A stretch of DNA of 64,000 bases, taken from positions 62,001-126,000 of the forward strand of contig JANQOR010000038.1 in NCBI GenBank assembly GCA_028285685.1, given 5' to 3'. The position numbers and the translations under genes are program-made. Positions 36,996-46,111 of the stretch are shown piece after piece. Position 1 is the stretch's first letter, and each line of letters opens with the position of its first letter. The notes under the pieces were generated by a model. The model worked only from the letters and a program-made list of their open reading frames with translations. It searched no databases and was not told the origin of the DNA. This DNA is from Cyclobacteriaceae bacterium. Its GTDB lineage: Bacteria > Bacteroidota > Bacteroidia > Cytophagales > Cyclobacteriaceae.

Positions 36996-37490
36996 CTAGA
37001 AACTAATACGTACCAATTTGCCCTTTCCTACTTCAGTGCCCACGATCACAATCAAATTGGAGTACTCTTTCTCATCAAACTGACTAAAAGTCTCACTTCC
37101 GAGCAATTTGTTAGCTAAGAATGGTATCGTATTGGAATGACCAGCAATTACAATGGTGCCGTTGTTATGATTTTCATAGAGTGTGGCCAACCACTCCTCC
37201 CCAGCTCGTGGTTCGTAATCTTTGGTTTCTAGTCCTTTTTTATCTGCAAGAGGTTGTAAGGTCTCTCTGGTCCTTTTATAGGGAGTCGAGTATAGCGCTG
37301 TGATGCTTTGATTTTCTAGTAATGAAGCGAGATTCAGTGCCCGTTGTTTTCCCTTGTCATTGAGTGGCGGATTTCTAGTTCCGTCGTCTGCTTTTTCTGC
37401 ATGTCGAACTAGAATGAACGTTGTTTGATCTTGTGCAAACGTCACATTTGCAGCAATCAGGAGGAGTAGGAGAACCTGTATTTTCTTCAT
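36996..37490 (-). CDS. Histidine phosphatase family protein (SixA-like), exported
   Basis: A 164-residue protein with a signal peptide (VLLLLLIAANVTFAQ). The phosphohistidine is in FILVRHAEKAD (RHG-type motif with Ala for Gly). PLNDKGKQRA, YSTPYKRTRET and IVIAGHSNT (second catalytic His) follow, so the active site is complete. Because it is exported, it should act on a periplasmic phosphoester. It abuts the methyltransferase gene and is convergent with it; the metalloprotease gene upstream on the same strand is separated by a terminator. Confidence 0.87.
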   Translation of the reverse strand: MKKIQVLLLLLIAANVTFAQDQTTFILVRHAEKADDGTRNPPLNDKGKQRALNLASLLENQSITALYSTPYKRTRETLQPLADKKGLETKDYEPRAGEEWLATLYENHNNGTIVIAGHSNTIPFLANKLLGSETFSQFDEKEYSNLIVIVGTEVGKGKLVRISF

Positions 37491-37504
37491 TGCAGTGATT
37501 TTAA

Positions 37505-37552
37505 AAAGAACGTCATCCTGATCAGGTCACTTTGACCACCAATCAGGATGAC
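37505..37552 (-). terminator. Terminator of the zinc metalloprotease gene
   Basis: An 11-bp perfect inverted repeat, GTCATCCTGAT (37512-37522) with ATCAGGATGAC (37542-37552), encloses an inner GGTCA/TGACC stem. On the minus strand it is followed by GTTCTTTTT. It lies 6 bases after the protease stop and before the phosphatase start. Confidence 0.8.
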
Positions 37553-37558
37553 AATATA

Positions 37559-40006
37559 TTACTTCGGATTTAAAATTGCATCAATTCTTTTCTGAATATC
37601 CTGAAGGTGGAATCTGGAAGCAGTATCTGATTGTCTGCTAAGCCCATTTCTGACGTCACGTTCCAACCTTGACAAAGTAGCCATTGCGATAGATGGAATG
37701 TCAGAGTTGGCGAATTTTTCTTCTTCAGTATTTATCAGCTCACCAAGTCGATCGATGTGTTCTTTTTGAAGGTTTCTTCTGTACGTATCTATTCTACGAC
37801 CATTGTAGATTTCTCCCCAGACGCCTTGTCGCATAGAAGTGAATAGCGAGGTAATGGTGTAGGAATCATCTCCGTTCAGCGCCTCATTTTCAATCATTCG
37901 CATCAGCATGTCTTCGTTAGTGAGTCGGTTCAAAATTCTTACCTGTATCCCTCTGATTCGCTCCACCAGGCCGTCTTGCTGGATTCTACTTAGAATGTCT
38001 GCATCAATCAGCCATGAAGGAGTTGCAAAAAGCTGTTCGTTTAGAAATGCAACTGCTCTCTGCTGTTTATCCTTCGATGTATGGATGTAAACACTTCCGT
38101 CTTGGTCAGCTGTTTTATAATACTCCTCTATTCCTCCGACATTAGATACAACGTGGCCTGTATATCGGTTAAATTGATTAACAACATTATTATAGAGTTC
38201 TCCAAGATCGTCATAGTTTTTGCCATCTTCTGTGGCCCACTCCATCAATTGCTCAAGAATTCTTTTCAGGTTACGAATCCCAAGCTCACTTGCTACCATG
38301 GAATCATCGCCAATATCCTCTGTCTGAGCTGTCGGATCAACAGGTGGAAATCTGCTGCGACCATACCTATACAGTGGATTGCTTGCTTTTTCTTTAATCC
38401 AGCTGTTAAGGATATCTTCCTCGTCTTCGGGTGAATTCACGTTTGTGATTGGTTTGTAGCCATACTGGATCGCCCATTCGTCATATTCGCCAATCCTTGG
38501 AAAGAAATTTGTGATACCATCTTCAGGTTGTGCTACATAATTGAAACGTGCATAATCCATGATTGATGGAGCTACACCATGGGTATCTGTAAAAGCTTTG
38601 TCTCTAAGCTGAGCCACTGAATAAGCGGGAGAAGATCCCATATTGTGCGGATAACCAAGGGTATGACCAACCTCGTGTGCCGAAACAAAACGAATGAGTT
38701 CACCCATAAGTTCATCGTCGAACTTCACCTTTCGTGCTTCAGGATTTACGGCAGCTGTCTGTATAAAATACCAATTTCTTAAAAGGTTCATCACATTGTG
38801 ATACCAAAGAATATCACTCTCTAAGATTTCTCCGGTTCGTGGGTCATGCACGTGTGGACCTTGCGCATTTTGAATGTCAGTGGCGATGTATCGTATAACC
38901 GAATATCTCACATCTTCCGGACTCCATTCGGGATCTTCTTCCTTGGATGGTGGATCCTTTGCGATGATGGCATTTTTAAGTCCAGCCTTTTCAAATGCGG
39001 TTTGCCAGTCTTCAACTCCTTGCTTAATGTACTTCCTCCACTTCTCTGGTGTCGCGGGATCGATGTAATAAACAATCGGTTTTAGCGGCTCAACGGCTTC
39101 ACCCCGATTGTAGGCATCCCAGTCGCTTGGTTCTAACCTCCATCTTGTAATGAATCTCCTCGTGGCAGCTTTTTGTTCATCGGCGCTGTAGTCTATTTGG
39201 CGCAACGAGATAAATCCAACTCGTTCGTCATGATATCTTGGCACCATAGGTTCGTCAGGAAGCAAAATCATGGATTGATTCATTTCAATGGATAGGGTTC
39301 CGGTTAGGCGATTGTCAGGAAGTTCATCTCCTCTGTAGGTTAGCACATGTCGTACTTCGACATTTTGCGGGAATGACTTTACCGACATAATCAAAGACCT
39401 CGATTTGTCGACTCCCTTAATTTTGAAACGCTTTCTTTCTGCATCTCTTAAAGCACCGATCATCGGAATATCGTCACCGAAAAAGCTGTTGATTTTTATA
39501 ACATATGCGGACGAGTCGTCTTTCATCGTCTCAAGGTCGAACGTCCTAATAATTGGCTCGAAATTGTTGTTTTTTACAGAGGTGTAGATCGGTTCGTTTT
39601 CATCCGCTACATTATTGTATGAAACCGATCTCATTAGGACTTTACTGCCTTTTTTCTGAAATCGAATGACCTGCTGCGGTCTGGATTTCATTCCGGCTCC
39701 ACCAAAATTCAGGTTTTTGACGTGACCTGAGATTCTGGAAACGATTAGAATTTCTTTCTCTAGCAGGTTCGAGGGAATCTCAAAGAAATAGTCATCTCCT
39801 ACCATGTGGGAGGTGATCAAACCCTCATCAGTAATTGCTTCGTTGGTTATTACTTCCGAATAGGCCTTCAGACCATTTTTCTTCTTTGGCTTTTCTGGTA
39901 CCTCAGTCGCGTCACCTTTGTTCTTTTTCTTCTTTTGCGCAGTTGTCTCTACAGCAATCCCAACCGTAAAAATGACTGCTAACAGCAATGTCAAAGTCCT
40001 CGTCAT
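37559..40006 (-). CDS. Exported zinc-dependent metalloprotease (DUF5117/DUF5118 type)
   Basis: An 815-residue exported protein with a signal peptide (LTLLLAVIFTVGIAVETTAQ) and a Lys-rich linker after it. The metzincin-type site SAHEVGHTLGYPHNMGSS is near residue 448, with a Met-turn-like SIMDYARFNY some 35 residues later. The flanking domains (DDYFEIPSNLLEKEILIVSRI at the N-terminus and a long helical C-terminus) match the large Bacteroidota proteases known as DUF5117/DUF4953. It likely cuts peptides in the periplasm or outside. It is a single gene with a terminator right behind. Confidence 0.9.
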   Translation of the reverse strand: MTRTLTLLLAVIFTVGIAVETTAQKKKKNKGDATEVPEKPKKKNGLKAYSEVITNEAITDEGLITSHMVGDDYFFEIPSNLLEKEILIVSRISGHVKNLNFGGAGMKSRPQQVIRFQKKGSKVLMRSVSYNNVADENEPIYTSVKNNNFEPIIRTFDLETMKDDSSAYVIKINSFFGDDIPMIGALRDAERKRFKIKGVDKSRSLIMSVKSFPQNVEVRHVLTYRGDELPDNRLTGTLSIEMNQSMILLPDEPMVPRYHDERVGFISLRQIDYSADEQKAATRRFITRWRLEPSDWDAYNRGEAVEPLKPIVYYIDPATPEKWRKYIKQGVEDWQTAFEKAGLKNAIIAKDPPSKEEDPEWSPEDVRYSVIRYIATDIQNAQGPHVHDPRTGEILESDILWYHNVMNLLRNWYFIQTAAVNPEARKVKFDDELMGELIRFVSAHEVGHTLGYPHNMGSSPAYSVAQLRDKAFTDTHGVAPSIMDYARFNYVAQPEDGITNFFPRIGEYDEWAIQYGYKPITNVNSPEDEEDILNSWIKEKASNPLYRYGRSRFPPVDPTAQTEDIGDDSMVASELGIRNLKRILEQLMEWATEDGKNYDDLGELYNNVVNQFNRYTGHVVSNVGGIEEYYKTADQDGSVYIHTSKDKQQRAVAFLNEQLFATPSWLIDADILSRIQQDGLVERIRGIQVRILNRLTNEDMLMRMIENEALNGDDSYTITSLFTSMRQGVWGEIYNGRRIDTYRRNLQKEHIDRLGELINTEEEKFANSDIPSIAMATLSRLERDVRNGLSRQSDTASRFHLQDIQKRIDAILNPK

Positions 40007-40087
40007 AATTTTATCGTTTGTTTTTTTTGGTGCGCCAACATAAAAAATGAATTTTAATTAAGAACCTGATTTTACTTGAGCGGTACA

Positions 40088-40122
40088 TAAAAAAACCTCT
40101 ATCATCTAAAAGATAGAGGTTT
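40088..40122 (-). terminator. Terminator of the M3 peptidase gene
   Basis: AAACCTCTATC (40093-40103) pairs perfectly with GATAGAGGTTT (40112-40122). On the minus strand the stem is followed by a run of seven T. It lies about 20 bases after the peptidase stop. Confidence 0.9.
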
Positions 40123-40144
40123 GTCTTCTGGAAGTTATTTGTTG

Positions 40145-42256
40145 TCAGTTGAATCCTCGCCGCTGAAGAATTGCTTCGAACTCAGGCTCTCTTCCTCTGA
40201 AATTCACATACATGTCCATAGCTTCCATGGTGCCGCCTTTCGAAAGGATATGTTCTTTGTAGGCACTAGCTATTTCCTTGTTAAATAGTCCTTGCTCTTT
40301 AAATGCTCCGAAAGCATCTGCATCCATAACCTCAGAATTTAGATAACTGTAATATCCGGAAGAGTACCCAACAGGACTGGAAAATGCATGTCGAAAATAT
40401 CCGGTACGATATCGTGGAACAATAGCATCAATCAATCCGATTTCGTCCATTGCCGCTTTCTCGAATGCTCTCATATCACCGCTGATTGGCTCAGTAATCG
40501 TATGATAACTCATATCGAGGTAGGAGGCTGCTATATATTCTACTGTTGCGAAACCTTGATTGAACTTGCCGGCGTTCCTGATTTTTTGAACGAGTTCATT
40601 AGGCATAACCTCACCAGTTTCATAGTGAAAGGCGTAAAGTGCCAGCATTTCCGGTTCGAAAACCCAATTTTCCAACACCTGGGAGGGAAACTCAACGAAA
40701 TCCCTGGGCGTAGAAGTTCCGGAGATCGATGGATAGGTGCACTCAGAAAGCAAGCCGTGCAGTGCATGGCCAAATTCATGAAACAGCGTGTTTGCCTCGT
40801 CCTGAGAAAGGAGTGAAGGAGTGTCGCCAGTTGGCTGAGTGAAGTTCCCAACGTTCGTCACAATTGGAATAACAGTTTCTCCATTCATGTTACTCTGATT
40901 GCGGAATGTATTCATCCAGGCACCACCACGTTTGCTATCTCGATAAAACCAATCAGAGAGATAAACACCGATTAACTCACCCTTCTCATTTTTTACCGTG
41001 TACGTCCTTACATCAGGGTGGTACTTTGGAATGTTGTCTTGTTCTTCGAAGGTCAATCCGAACAGTTTGTTGGCCAGGATGAATGTTCCGTTAATCACAT
41101 TATCAACCTTCAAGTACGGCCTCACCTCTTCCTCATCAAGATTGTACTCCTTCATTTTGATTTTTTCAGCGTAGTACCACCAGTCCCAGGGACCAATCTC
41201 GATATCCTGACCTTCTGCTCTAGCCATCTCGGTCATCATATCTCGCTCTTGCTTGGCTCTTTCTAAAGCAGCCGGCCAAACTTTACCAAGAAGATTGTAG
41301 ACCTTTTCAGGAGAATTCAACATTCGCTCATCAAGAACAAAATGAGACCATGTTTCATATCCGAGCAAGTTGGCTTTTTGGAGTCTAAGATTTGCCAGCT
41401 CCTTGGCGATCTCCTTGTTGTCGAATTCATTGTCATTATCTCCCTGATTGATGTAAGCTTTCTTCAATTTCATGCGTAGATCCCTATTCGAAGAATAAGT
41501 GATAAATGGGATCAAGCTTGGCTTGTGCGGGGTGAATAAATATTTTTCTACGTAACCTCTGTTGGTGGCGGCTTCCGACGCAGCTTTTTTTAGGTTTTCA
41601 GAAAGACCTGCCAGTTCATTTTCGTCTTCGACCAACATCTCAAATGCATTGGTTTCTTCCAGGACGTTTTCACCGAACTTTACCGCGAGAGACGATATTC
41701 TCTCATTGATCTCTCTCATTTGAGTTTTTTGTTCTTCATCCAACCCAGCTCCTGCTCTCACGAATCCCCTGTAGTAATTTCCAAGAAGTTTAGCCTGCTC
41801 TACGTTTAGATCAAGGGATTCTTGACGATCGTAGAGGTCTTTTACTCTCTGATAGAATTTGTCATTAAGAAAAATATTGTCTCCATGTGCTGACAGTAAC
41901 GGACTCACAGTTCTGGACAATCCCTTAATGGAATCGTTTGTATGCGCAGACGAGAGATTGAAAAAGACGTTACTAACCTTGGTAAGGAGTTCGCCCGACT
42001 TTTCAAAGGCTTCGATGGTGTTTTCAAAAGTTGGTTCATCAGGATTGTTGGCAATTGCCGCTACTTCCTCGATTTGCTTGGCCATCCCATCTTCAAAGGC
42101 TTTCATGTAGTGTTCATCTTTTATTTGTTCAAAAGGAGGAACACCGTATGGAGTGTCATAATCCTGGTAAAATGGATTCGCCATGGAGTCTTCTTTGGGG
42201 TTGCTACAATTTGAAAATAGAACGGTGGTTAGAAGTAAAAAAATGATATTCTTCAT
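40145..42256 (-). CDS. M3 family metallopeptidase (Dcp-like), lipoprotein
   Basis: A 703-residue peptidase of the oligopeptidase A/Dcp group. The zinc site is TLFHEFGHALHGLLSE (near residue 494). The start at 42256 (MKNIIFLLL) gives a lipoprotein signal ending LFSNC. A longer frame with an ATG at 42337 adds 27 polar residues, and the -7 box at 42280-42287 lies inside that extension, so the shorter start is favoured. It cuts dipeptides or short peptides, probably in the periplasm because of the lipid anchor. It stands alone with a promoter and a terminator. Confidence 0.92.
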   Translation of the reverse strand: MKNIIFLLLTTVLFSNCSNPKEDSMANPFYQDYDTPYGVPPFEQIKDEHYMKAFEDGMAKQIEEVAAIANNPDEPTFENTIEAFEKSGELLTKVSNVFFNLSSAHTNDSIKGLSRTVSPLLSAHGDNIFLNDKFYQRVKDLYDRQESLDLNVEQAKLLGNYYRGFVRAGAGLDEEQKTQMREINERISSLAVKFGENVLEETNAFEMLVEDENELAGLSENLKKAASEAATNRGYVEKYLFTPHKPSLIPFITYSSNRDLRMKLKKAYINQGDNDNEFDNKEIAKELANLRLQKANLLGYETWSHFVLDERMLNSPEKVYNLLGKVWPAALERAKQERDMMTEMARAEGQDIEIGPWDWWYYAEKIKMKEYNLDEEEVRPYLKVDNVINGTFILANKLFGLTFEEQDNIPKYHPDVRTYTVKNEKGELIGVYLSDWFYRDSKRGGAWMNTFRNQSNMNGETVIPIVTNVGNFTQPTGDTPSLLSQDEANTLFHEFGHALHGLLSECTYPSISGTSTPRDFVEFPSQVLENWVFEPEMLALYAFHYETGEVMPNELVQKIRNAGKFNQGFATVEYIAASYLDMSYHTITEPISGDMRAFEKAAMDEIGLIDAIVPRYRTGYFRHAFSSPVGYSSGYYSYLNSEVMDADAFGAFKEQGLFNKEIASAYKEHILSKGGTMEAMDMYVNFRGREPEFEAILQRRGFN

Positions 42257-42279
42257 CTGGTTAAATGTTAATCTGCTGG

Positions 42280-42287
42280 CAAAAATA
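42280..42287 (-). promoter_or_regulatory. Putative -7 box (TATTTTTG) for the M3 peptidase gene
   Basis: TATTTTTG on the minus strand, 23 bases before the start at 42256. It fits TAnnTTTG and supports the shorter start of the peptidase. Confidence 0.5.
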
Positions 42288-42312
42288 GATTTTTTGGAGT
42301 TGCAGAAAAGGT

Positions 42313-42939
42313 TTATTTGATGTCCGGTAATTTCCATCTGAATCTTACTGCGAGCACACGCACCACCACAATGAAGGAAAAAGTGATAAGAATAATTGCA
42401 TTGGGATGTAGGGAGTAGAACTTCAGTGTGACGTAAAGAAAACCTCCTGACAGACAGATGAGTGCATACAGTTCTTTTCGAAAAATTAGCGGAATCTCAT
42501 TGCAAACGATATCCCTTATCACACCACCAAAGACCGCTGACACCATTCCCATCATAACTGCAATGACAGGATCAATTCCAATGGTTAGTGCCTTCTGAAG
42601 ACCAAGTACGGTGAACGCAGCAATACCGACGGTATCAAAAAGAAAAAAGGTCCGTCTTAGATTTTGAACGATTTTTCTAAAAACAACAGAAATGATGATC
42701 CCGGTGACAATCATGACCAGGTACGTCAGGTCGTTCATCCATCCGACTGGCGTGCTTCCGATAAGGACATCACGTAGCGTCCCACCACCGAGTGCGGTGA
42801 TAAATGCTACTGCAGAAACCCCGAAGAAATCCAGTTTTTTGTCCACTGCTGTAAGCGCCCCGCTGATGGCAAAAACCATTGTCCCAAGAATGTCTATGTA
42901 ATAGAGAATAGTCACCCAGCGAAAGTAGCTACTATTCAA
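42313..42939 (-). CDS. Trimeric intracellular cation channel family protein (UPF0126)
   Basis: A 208-residue membrane protein with about seven helices. Two similar halves each carry a Gly-rich block: FAISGALTAVDKKLDFFGV with ALGGGTLRDVLIG, and GLQKALTIGIDPVIAVMMGMVSAVFGGVIRDIVCNE. This is the YadS/UPF0126 signature, related to animal TRIC channels and proposed to pass K+ or other cations. It starts 7 bases after the stop of the EreA/ChaN-like gene, so the two share a transcript. Confidence 0.88.
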   Translation of the reverse strand: MNSSYFRWVTILYYIDILGTMVFAISGALTAVDKKLDFFGVSAVAFITALGGGTLRDVLIGSTPVGWMNDLTYLVMIVTGIIISVVFRKIVQNLRRTFFLFDTVGIAAFTVLGLQKALTIGIDPVIAVMMGMVSAVFGGVIRDIVCNEIPLIFRKELYALICLSGGFLYVTLKFYSLHPNAIILITFSFIVVVRVLAVRFRWKLPDIK

Positions 42940-42946
42940 TCATATG

Positions 42947-44149
42947 TCAGTAGTTAATTTGAGCAGTTTTGTCATTGGGTGGAATAAGTAGCAAGTCATA
43001 GCTTGTTAGTTCGAATTCGTACTTGTCGTTGGTTACCAACTCACCGCTTCTAACTTTTTCACGAAAAGGCCTAAGATCGATAATGGTCCATTCGTCCATT
43101 CGTCCTAGTTCGAGAAACATGGTGACTCCTTTCCATCCCGATTTTCCAATGTTACTCTTGCCGTTTTTGTAGGCCACCAGATGCCGGATACTTAGAAACC
43201 CTGTTCCATTTTCAAGACTTTTTTCATGTAGGTATTTTCCCACATCATCTACTTTGAAGGGAGACAACCCATGAGTAAGATGAACACCTCCCAGCTTCAC
43301 GAGGACCTTAGCCGTCTCTTTTTTATTTGCTACTGAATAAAGGCTATCGAAATTTCTTTTCATATAATTTGCCCTGATCTGATTGCTTGGCTGTCCGTTT
43401 TCATACCTGCAATAAATATCCCAGCTGGATTTGAGTTCTCTGATAATGCGTGTGGCTTTGACATTCCCTTCAAATTTTCTGAAGAAATTGTCTATTGAAC
43501 TGTGTTGAAGGAGCCAACAATTTTTTCCCATTCCCGAAACTTTGTTTTTGGATATATTTTTCCTGATAAGCTTTTTGCATTCAGCGTACAGTGCTTTCAA
43601 TTCCGAATCAGGAGAAATGGCTTGATCATATATGAGGTCGACGAGCATTTCATATGAGTGTCCAAATTCCTGATCTAATCCCCAGAATTGGTAACCAAGC
43701 TGAGATGCACGATCAATAAACATAGCATCTTCCACTTTGTCTGCGAACATTATTGGAACTTTTGCAAATGCATTTTTTCCATATTTTCGGTTTAACTCCT
43801 TGATTCCACGTTGGGCCCCAGATTGAAGGGTAATGCTCTGCAACATGTTGGCAGAGTAGGGACCAATTTCCAATGCCAAATGATCAAATCCTCTTTCCTT
43901 CAGGAGTTCAACAAGTCCAGTGGTGAAAAAACTAAGCTGCTGAGATTGGTGAACCTCAGCAATACCCACGAACTGATTTTGACCAATTAATTCAAGTAAT
44001 TGCTCTTTTGCTTCTCCAGTAATCTTATTGTCTGGACCAAGTGTAAATCGGAAGGTATTTGGCTCAAGGTGTGCAGAAGTCAGAGTTTCCTGTGCAACTA
44101 TTCTTCCAAGGGATATGAGAATGATTAAAAGTGAGTAAGAGAACTTCAT
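42947..44149 (-). CDS. Exported EreA/ChaN/TIKI-like protein of unknown substrate
   Basis: A 400-residue exported protein with a signal peptide (LLIILISLGRIVAQ). It shows the scattered motifs of the EreA/ChaN/TraB superfamily: FVGIAEVHQSQQLSFF near residue 57 (G-x-x-E-x-H), HLALEIGPYSANML near 92 and KLGGVHLTHGLSP near 285. Family members are heme-binding or metal-dependent hydrolases. The active residues look intact, but the substrate is not known. It leads an operon with the UPF0126 gene and is divergent from an AraC-type regulator (117-bp gap), which may control it. Confidence 0.7.
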   Translation of the reverse strand: MKFSYSLLIILISLGRIVAQETLTSAHLEPNTFRFTLGPDNKITGEAKEQLLELIGQNQFVGIAEVHQSQQLSFFTTGLVELLKERGFDHLALEIGPYSANMLQSITLQSGAQRGIKELNRKYGKNAFAKVPIMFADKVEDAMFIDRASQLGYQFWGLDQEFGHSYEMLVDLIYDQAISPDSELKALYAECKKLIRKNISKNKVSGMGKNCWLLQHSSIDNFFRKFEGNVKATRIIRELKSSWDIYCRYENGQPSNQIRANYMKRNFDSLYSVANKKETAKVLVKLGGVHLTHGLSPFKVDDVGKYLHEKSLENGTGFLSIRHLVAYKNGKSNIGKSGWKGVTMFLELGRMDEWTIIDLRPFREKVRSGELVTNDKYEFELTSYDLLLIPPNDKTAQINY

Positions 44150-44265
44150 GGACTTTATTTTTATTCTGCTAAAGTCTACTAGTCCTCAAGGGATAGCAAC
44201 GTAAGGCTGTTCAGCTAAATTTAGGTGGACTAAGAGATGACAATTAAAAAGACAGCCCCGCTAAC

Positions 44266-45327
44266 ATGACACTTAGCTTACCTCAAATAGTTATATTATT
44301 TGGAACCGTTAACGGAGCAATCCTGCTCTTTTCGCTATCAAATCTTCCTCCAAGATTTCGGTTGCCAACAAAATATCTTGGGCTATTCATCCTCGGATAT
44401 ACACTGTATCTATTCAACTGGATGATTTTTCCAGAAATTGGCTACCAACTGAACACATCCATCCCATGGATACCCAGCCTGTATTTTTTACCAGCTCTAG
44501 CTTATTACTTTGCTAAATCCATAAAATCAACATCGGAACAGCTCTCAAGAATTGACAAGCTTTACTTGCTTCCCGGAATACTGGATGTTGTATTTCAGCT
44601 TGCAAAATGGATCTATGTTTCAGTTACCATTGGCACATATGTGTTCCCACTTAATCGCGGGCCAGAATTTTTCATTTACGAAGGTTTTGGATTAGTATTT
44701 AGCATTTTTTGCCTCATTCAGATTTACCAGATCACAAAAAACCTCTCTTATAAAAAGGGAACAACTTACGTTTTTTATAAGCATGCTTTCTACTTTCTCA
44801 TTTTTGTTCTCATCCGCTGGATTGTGATGTTTGCTATTGACTTGTTCAAGCCTGCGCTCTTAACATTTGAGTTGCAATTCACATTTAGGGTAATTGATCT
44901 CGCATTTTTCCTCTTCCTTGGCTTCAAGAGTCTAGTCACCCCGAACATGTACAGCATCAAACTTCTCCCCTCAGTGGAGGCCAATCATAAAGAAAATGAT
45001 CTGTCTAAGAGACTTATCGCGTTACTCAAGGACGATCAGATGTACCTGAATCCAGACCTTGGCCGCAGTGATCTTTCGAAAAAAATGGACTTAACTGAGA
45101 TCCAGGTTTCAAGCATTCTTAATGATGGGCTTAATACGACTTTCTATGGATTAGTTAATCAAATGCGTGTAGAGGAGGCAAAACGTTTGCTCAAGGATGG
45201 CTTGTCAGACCAACTTACTTTAGAGGGAGTGGCCAAAGAAGCAGGCTTCAGATCTAAAACCACCTTTTACAAGTTTTTCAGGAAACATACAGGATTCACT
45301 CCTACAGAATTCTTGCGCAACTCCTAA
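44266..45327 (+). CDS. Membrane-anchored AraC family transcription regulator
   Basis: A 353-residue protein. The first ~225 residues make six to seven membrane helices (LPQIVILFGTVNGAILLF, LGLFILGYTLYLFNWMIF). A linker and a C-terminal AraC/XylS double helix-turn-helix follow at about 250-352 (LTLEGVAKEAGFRSKTTFYKFFRKHTGFTPTEFLR). Such fusions sense at the membrane and bind DNA directly. It is divergent from the EreA/ChaN-like operon at 44149, its likely target, and convergent with the CPBP-like gene (11 bases). Confidence 0.9.
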   Translation: MTLSLPQIVILFGTVNGAILLFSLSNLPPRFRLPTKYLGLFILGYTLYLFNWMIFPEIGYQLNTSIPWIPSLYFLPALAYYFAKSIKSTSEQLSRIDKLYLLPGILDVVFQLAKWIYVSVTIGTYVFPLNRGPEFFIYEGFGLVFSIFCLIQIYQITKNLSYKKGTTYVFYKHAFYFLIFVLIRWIVMFAIDLFKPALLTFELQFTFRVIDLAFFLFLGFKSLVTPNMYSIKLLPSVEANHKENDLSKRLIALLKDDQMYLNPDLGRSDLSKKMDLTEIQVSSILNDGLNTTFYGLVNQMRVEEAKRLLKDGLSDQLTLEGVAKEAGFRSKTTFYKFFRKHTGFTPTEFLRNS

Positions 45328-45338
45328 CCTCCTATGTC

Positions 45339-46109
45339 TCAAAACGCCTTTATAACGATGTCCATCATATAGTGAACGATACCTAACCAAATGATGTCTC
45401 TCGACCGGTAAGCCGTGTATAGAATAAAGGTTGTGAGGCTACCGGTGAGAAAAAAGAATGTAATGATATGGCTCCATGCATCACCCTCAGCGATCGATCC
45501 AGGGATATGTGCGATAGCAAAAAGTATGGACGGAATAATGATTGCCCATTTAATTCCAACAGCCCACTTAAGACGAACAAAAACAAAGGCCAAAGCCATA
45601 TTCTCGAAAAAAACGGCTGGAAAGTAGGAAAGTGACTTACCTTGAATTGCTTCGGTCAATATTGTAACTATCCGACTCATCTCTCCTCTCAAGCTCAAGA
45701 AGATTACTATGCCAACTACCGACGAAATTATTCCAAATAGCAGCTTGAGATGTATTTGAGTTGGAGACAAGAGTAGTGTCGATAGTGATTGTTTCCGTGA
45801 TAGGAGAACGATAGCGATGGGAGAGAAGATAATGAAGTTGTTCACTACCCAGATCAATCTGTCAGCGGTTTCGCTTTGTGAGTTTGGAAGGAGAAAACCG
45901 CCCGAATACAATTGGCCGATGCCCAATATAGCAACAGCTGCGAGTAGAGCAAGTGCAAAATCGATCCAAGGTCTCTTGGACTGCTTGATGGGTTCTAACG
46001 ACCATAAATTGACATTTGCACTTAGCAAAAACCACAGCCCACAAATGCTACCATATGCCAACGTAAGCGGGACAATGAAAAAGGTGTTTGATTGCATGAT
46101 CTCTTCCAT
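45339..46109 (-). CDS. CPBP-like intramembrane protein
   Basis: A 256-residue protein with about eight membrane helices. Towards the C-terminus it has ENMALAFVFVRLKWAVGIKW, FAIAHIPG and GIVHYMMDIVI, which line up with the three CPBP/Rce1-type motifs. The first, normally EExxxR, keeps one Glu only, so protease activity is in doubt. The two His residues are kept. It follows the TraB-like gene (stop at 46112) after 2 bases, so they are one operon. CPBP proteins cut prenylated or bacteriocin-like peptides in the membrane. Confidence 0.75.
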   Translation of the reverse strand: MEEIMQSNTFFIVPLTLAYGSICGLWFLLSANVNLWSLEPIKQSKRPWIDFALALLAAVAILGIGQLYSGGFLLPNSQSETADRLIWVVNNFIIFSPIAIVLLSRKQSLSTLLLSPTQIHLKLLFGIISSVVGIVIFLSLRGEMSRIVTILTEAIQGKSLSYFPAVFFENMALAFVFVRLKWAVGIKWAIIIPSILFAIAHIPGSIAEGDAWSHIITFFFLTGSLTTFILYTAYRSRDIIWLGIVHYMMDIVIKAF

Positions 46110-46111
46110 GG

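Noticed and set aside
42257-42337. Extended N-terminus of the M3 peptidase
   Set aside because: A -7 box lies in this stretch, and the shorter start gives a clean lipoprotein signal.
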